Of a DNA stretch of 64,000 nucleotides, positions 60,455-64,000 are shown in pieces (positions within the stretch are counted from its first letter, which is position 1; each line of letters starts with the position of its first letter). The position numbers and the translations under genes were made by a program. The notes below the pieces were generated by a model that was not told the origin of the DNA, did no database searches, and saw nothing but the letters and a program-made list of their open reading frames with translations. The stretch is from Nitrospira sp. (GTDB lineage Bacteria; Nitrospirota; Nitrospiria; Nitrospirales; Nitrospiraceae). Location: the NCBI GenBank assembly GCA_024998595.1, contig JACOEK010000001.1, forward strand, positions 496,001 to 560,000, written 5' to 3'.

Positions 60455-61695
60455 GCCGAGTGTCTAAGCGGGATCATATCCTGGTCGGCCTCGACATCGG
60501 AACGACCAAGATTTGCGCCATTGTCGCCGAAGTGCCGGAGGAGGGCCCGCTGAACATCATCGGCGTCGGCTCCTGTCCTTCGCGCGGGCTTCGCAAAGGT
60601 GTCGTGGTCAATATCGAGAGTACGGTGGAATCGATCAAGAAAGCGGTCGAGGAAGCGGAGCTCATGGCGGCCGTGCAGATCAATTCGGTGTATACGGGTA
60701 TCGCGGGCAGCCACATCTCGGGGGAGAACCTCAAAGGCGTCGTGGCCCTCAAGAAGCAGGAGGTCACGCGCGACGACATCAGCCGCGCCGTGGAGAGCGC
60801 GAGGACGCTTGCCGTCATTCCCCATGAGCGCCGCATTCTGCACGTATTACCGCGCGAGTTCATGGTCGACGATCAAGAAGGCGTTCGGGAGCCGCTGGGC
60901 ATGTCGGGCAACCGGCTTGAGGTCAACGTGCACGTCATCACGGGTGCGGTGACTTCGGCCCAGAATATCATCAAGAGTGTCAATCGGGCGGGACTCGACG
61001 TGGTCGATATCATCTTGCAGCCGCTGGCCTCAAGCGAAGCGGTGTTGAGCGCCGAGGAGCGCGAGCTGGGTGTCGCCATGGTAGACCTGGGCGGCGGCAC
61101 CACCGACCTCGCCATTTTCCTCGACGGCAGTATACGGCACACGGCGGTACTTCCGATCGGTGGACAAAACCTGACGAAGGATCTGGCGATCGGATTGCTC
61201 ACCTCGCAAACCGACGCCGAAAAAATCAAAGTGCAACATGGCATCGCCCGCACCGAACTGGTACACGGGCATCAGATGGTGGAAGTGCCCTCCGTCGGCG
61301 ATCGTCCGCCGCGGCAATTCACGCGCCGCGACATTGCGGAAATTTTGGAGCCGCGCGTCGAAGAAATGTTCGACCTGGTCAAACGCGAAATCGTGCGGGC
61401 CGGATATGAAGGCATGCTCGGCGCGGGCGTTGTGATTACGGGCGGCACATCGTTATTGGAAGGGATGCCGGATGCGGCGGAACGCGGGCTGAATCTGCCG
61501 GCTCGGCGAGGAGCGCCGACAGGCATCGGCGGGTTACGGGATATTGTCAGCAACCCGATGCATGCGACCGGCGTCGGGCTGTTACTCCACGCGCGTCAAC
61601 ATGCCGACAACTTGGAGGCTGCCGGCATGCGTCACGGCAAAGGGTTGGGGAAAGTGTTTGATCGCATGCGATCGTGGATGTTCGAGTTTTTCTAA
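60451..61695 (+). CDS. ftsA: Cell division protein FtsA
   Basis: This 414-residue actin-like protein starts at GTG 60451. The ATPase phosphate-1 loop is GLDIGTTKICAIV (residues 13-25) and phosphate-2 is VDLGGGTTDLAIF near 212. The 1C subdomain and a C-terminal helix ending RMRSWMFEFF, a likely amphipathic membrane anchor, are present. FtsA tethers FtsZ filaments to the inner membrane. It is 54 bases upstream of ftsZ. Confidence 0.95.
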   Translation: MSRVSKRDHILVGLDIGTTKICAIVAEVPEEGPLNIIGVGSCPSRGLRKGVVVNIESTVESIKKAVEEAELMAAVQINSVYTGIAGSHISGENLKGVVALKKQEVTRDDISRAVESARTLAVIPHERRILHVLPREFMVDDQEGVREPLGMSGNRLEVNVHVITGAVTSAQNIIKSVNRAGLDVVDIILQPLASSEAVLSAEERELGVAMVDLGGGTTDLAIFLDGSIRHTAVLPIGGQNLTKDLAIGLLTSQTDAEKIKVQHGIARTELVHGHQMVEVPSVGDRPPRQFTRRDIAEILEPRVEEMFDLVKREIVRAGYEGMLGAGVVITGGTSLLEGMPDAAERGLNLPARRGAPTGIGGLRDIVSNPMHATGVGLLLHARQHADNLEAAGMRHGKGLGKVFDRMRSWMFEFF

Positions 61696-61749
61696 CTGTT
61701 GCGGACGGCTTCAGGCCACGTCCGCGCCAACGTCAAGGGAGGTGCCACG

Positions 61750-62949
61750 ATGTTTTCATTTCAAGAGGAGCCGCAGTCGCCCGTTCGCATCAAAGTGATC
61801 GGGGTCGGAGGCGCAGGCTGCAACGCCGTCAATACGATGATCACCGGCGGCCTATGCCGGGTCGATTTCGTCGCCGCAAACACGGATGTGCAGGCGCTCG
61901 ACCGGTCGCAGGCTTCGTATAAAATTCAAATCGGTCCGGAACGGACGCGCGGCCTCGGAGCCGGCGCCAAACCCGAAGTCGGACGCGATGCGGCGTTGGA
62001 AAGCAAAGACGAGATTCGCGAGAGCCTGGTCGGCGCCGACATGGTATTCGTCACCGCCGGCATGGGCGGCGGCACCGGGACCGGCGCGGCACCGATTGTG
62101 GCCAGCATCGCGCGCGAGCTGGGGATTCTCACCGTCGCGGTCGTGACGAAGCCGTTCCAGTACGAAGGGCATCGGCGGATGAGCCATGCCGAAGAAGGCA
62201 TTCGCGATCTCGGCCGACATGTCGACACGTTGTTGATCATCCCCAATCAGCGGTTGCTGGGCATCGTGGATAAAGCCACCCCGTTGCTGGATGCCTTCAA
62301 GGTGGCGGATGATGTGTTACGCCAAGCCATTCAAGGCATCGCCGACGTGATCACCACCACCGGGTTGGTGAATGTCGATTTCGCCGATGTGCGGACCATC
62401 ATGGCGCACACCGGACGCGCCGTGATGGGCATGGGCATCGGACGTGGTGCCAACCGGGCGCAGGAAGCCGCGCAAAAGGCGATTTGCAGCCCGCTGCTGG
62501 AAGAAGGAAGCGTGGAAGGAGCGCGGGGCGTCTTATTGAATATCACGGGTGGCCCGAACATGTCGCTGCACGAGGTGGAAGAAGCTGCGTCGATCGTGCA
62601 ACATGCCGCGGATGCCGAAGCGAATATCATCGTCGGGCAGGTCATCAATCCTGAAATCGGCGACGATCTGATCGTGACGGTGATTGCGACGGGATTCGAG
62701 CGCGAGGAGCAACCGGCCGCCAGGCCGGTGACACCCGAACGTCCTGCGGCGCGGACACCCAATGGCCGTCCTTCCCAGCAGGTGTTGACCGGCGTGCATG
62801 CGTCAGGATCAGACCGCCCGCATAAAGACCTGGATCGTCCGACCTTTCTTCGCCGCATGGGTGAGACCCGGGAAGCGGTAGAACGGATCGCGGTCGTGGG
62901 TGACGATGAGTGGGATGTGCCGACCTTCCTGCGGAAGCAGGCTGACTGA
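61750..62949 (+). CDS. ftsZ: Cell division GTPase FtsZ
   Basis: ATG 61750 with GGGAGG 7 bases upstream gives 399 residues. The tubulin-type GTP motif GGGTGTG is in [15 protein letters not shown] near residue 103, and the N-terminus [17 protein letters not shown] is standard. A Pro/Arg-rich linker (residues about 320-380) leads to the C-terminal peptide [14 protein letters not shown], which binds FtsA and other partners. It forms the division ring and ends the core dcw cluster. Confidence 0.96.
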   Translation: MFSFQEEPQSPVRIKVIGVGGAGCNAVNTMITGGLCRVDFVAANTDVQALDRSQASYKIQIGPERTRGLGAGAKPEVGRDAALESKDEIRESLVGADMVFVTAGMGGGTGTGAAPIVASIARELGILTVAVVTKPFQYEGHRRMSHAEEGIRDLGRHVDTLLIIPNQRLLGIVDKATPLLDAFKVADDVLRQAIQGIADVITTTGLVNVDFADVRTIMAHTGRAVMGMGIGRGANRAQEAAQKAICSPLLEEGSVEGARGVLLNITGGPNMSLHEVEEAASIVQHAADAEANIIVGQVINPEIGDDLIVTVIATGFEREEQPAARPVTPERPAARTPNGRPSQQVLTGVHASGSDRPHKDLDRPTFLRRMGETREAVERIAVVGDDEWDVPTFLRKQAD

Positions 62950-62983
62950 GCGCGAAGCGGTAGCTGCGAGGGTTGAAATCGGG

Positions 62984-63721
62984 ATGGTGTCAGAAGTCAT
63001 CACCGCGCCGTCGTTTGCGACGGCTGCGGATGGGGTGGAACATTTTTTCGGCACCCGGTTGTCGTCCGTATCGGTGACGCCGGGTCGTGCCTCTCTGCCC
63101 GGGGCTCTGCATCGCGAGCGGGGCGCGAGGGTGATTCTGTCCGTCAAACAGGTTCACGGGACGGATGCGCTGATCGTCGATCGACCGGTCGATCAGGATG
63201 AAGTGTTTGACGGCGGCTGGGACGCGCTGGTGACCAATCAGCCCGGTCTCATGATCGCCGTGCGGACGGCAGACTGCGTGCCCGTCCTTCTGCATGATCC
63301 TGTGCGGCGGGTCGTGGCCGCCATCCATGCAGGGTGGCGTGGCGCGGTGGCCGGCATTGTGCCGAAGACCGTGGCGTTGCTGGTCAGGCGGTTCGGGACA
63401 ATGGTTAAGGATCTGCACATGGCCATCGGGCCCTCTGCCGGTCCATGTTGTTACGAGGTGGACGGGCCGGTGCTGAGCCGACTCCGCGAGGTGTTCCCCG
63501 AATGGCACTCCGTCGTGTCGCCGGTGAATCTCGAGAAAGCGCATTTGGATTTGCGCGCATTTGTGCGACGTCAAGCGCTGACTGAGGGGGTTTATGCAGA
63601 GCGGATTGCCACCGTCGATGCCTGCACCATTTGCCAACCGGATACATTCTATAGCTACCGTCGAGAAGGCGTGGTGAAGGCCACGATGGTCAGCGGGATC
63701 GCCCTCCTGCCACGCCGGTAA
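62984..63721 (+). CDS. pgeF: Peptidoglycan editing factor / YfiH-type multicopper protein
   Basis: From ATG 62984 the product is 245 residues; earlier in-frame codons overlap ftsZ. Family motifs are KQVHGTDAL, RTADCVPVLL, AIHAGWRGAVAGI and GPSAGPCCYEV, carrying the conserved His and Cys metal ligands. YfiH/PgeF proteins correct UDP-MurNAc carrying L-Ser in place of L-Ala, and some have purine nucleoside or phenol-oxidase activity. The place after ftsZ fits a cell-wall role. Confidence 0.9.
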   Translation: MVSEVITAPSFATAADGVEHFFGTRLSSVSVTPGRASLPGALHRERGARVILSVKQVHGTDALIVDRPVDQDEVFDGGWDALVTNQPGLMIAVRTADCVPVLLHDPVRRVVAAIHAGWRGAVAGIVPKTVALLVRRFGTMVKDLHMAIGPSAGPCCYEVDGPVLSRLREVFPEWHSVVSPVNLEKAHLDLRAFVRRQALTEGVYAERIATVDACTICQPDTFYSYRREGVVKATMVSGIALLPRR

Positions 63722-63825
63722 CTCCGCGCTCGGCTGGTAGTCTGACTCGTGGCCTGCAGCGACAGGTGCCTGGAGACCATAGCTGGCGAGGCTGGGGCGC
63801 AGGAGACAATCCGCAAGGCGGCAAG

Positions 63826-64000
63826 ATGGACGCAGAACTGGGGACAATTGCCGGCCGGGTTCGAGCGGTGTTCGACGAGATTCAACGCGCGGCAGTCCGT
63901 GCTGGACGTGCTCCGGAGAGCGTGCGGCTGCTGGCGGCATCCAAGACCGTCACCGTTGAACGGTTGCGGGAAGCAGTGGATGCCGGCGTTCGGCACCTTG
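63826..64000 (+). CDS. YggS/PLPBP family pyridoxal-phosphate protein (5' part only)
   Basis: The frame opens at ATG 63826 and runs off the window after 58 codons. The visible part has an N-terminal helix (TIAGRVRAVFDEIQRAAVRAG) and VRLLAASKTVTVERL, where the Lys is the PLP-binding residue of the YggS/PROSC family. These proteins maintain PLP homeostasis and often lie downstream of ftsZ and pgeF, before proC. Completeness cannot be judged. Confidence 0.85.
   Translation, partial: MDAELGTIAGRVRAVFDEIQRAAVRAGRAPESVRLLAASKTVTVERLREAVDAGVRHL

Overview
The window looks like a chromosomal segment of a Nitrospira-type bacterium (phylum Nitrospirota). This is an inference from high GC content, the meso-DAP peptidoglycan genes, hopanoid and carotenoid genes, and many Nitrospira-style hypothetical proteins. 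No rRNA marker, nitrite oxidoreductase or ammonia monooxygenase gene lies here, so the genus is not proven. I saw no transposase, prophage, CRISPR array, tRNA or rRNA.

Layout. 1-6055 is almost entirely minus strand: a truncated GAF-containing kinase-like protein with a substituted phospho-acceptor site, small envelope proteins, a monohaem cytochrome c, and an isoprenoid group (carotenoid hydratase-like, HpnA-like epimerase, polyprenyl synthase). 6258-15670 is plus strand apart from one small zinc-ribbon gene: zinc-ribbon proteins, lipoproteins, DUF2914 and DUF2167 proteins, an M50 protease, a flavin reductase, a SpeD-like protein and an SCP2 protein. 15848-20942 is a TetR/adaptor/RND efflux operon on the minus strand, followed by two duplicated secreted proteins.

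22309-37041 is a large plus-strand cell-surface locus. It opens with phosphonate-type genes: a split phosphonopyruvate decarboxylase, a PhnW-like transaminase, a cytidylyltransferase-like protein and a CDP-alcohol phosphotransferase. It continues with a flippase-like membrane protein, four glycosyltransferases, a Wzx-type flippase, a LarA-like enzyme and a GT39-type transferase. Together they could make and export a phosphonate-containing lipid or glycan, but PEP mutase, the enzyme that forms the C-P bond, is absent from the window.

37085-44991 holds a hydrolase, a PilZ protein, CstA, YajQ, a seven-repeat propeller lipoprotein, a repeat-tailed secreted protein and AsnRS. 45303-62949 is a complete division and cell wall (dcw) cluster: rsmH, ftsL, ftsI, murE, murF, mraY, murD, ftsW, murG, murC, murB, ddl, ftsQ, ftsA, ftsZ. 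It is followed by pgeF and the start of a YggS-family gene. mraZ is missing from its usual place before rsmH, yet the promoter carries MraZ-like 10-bp-spaced TGGGT repeats and lies just downstream of three DnaA-box-like sequences.

The most striking unexplained signal is a family of about 120-bp imperfect palindromes. Seven good copies are seen. Five start at or within a few bases of a stop codon, always in the sense orientation of the gene they follow, and two more are stacked in tandem behind one of those. They look like mobile or amplified 3'-UTR hairpin elements.
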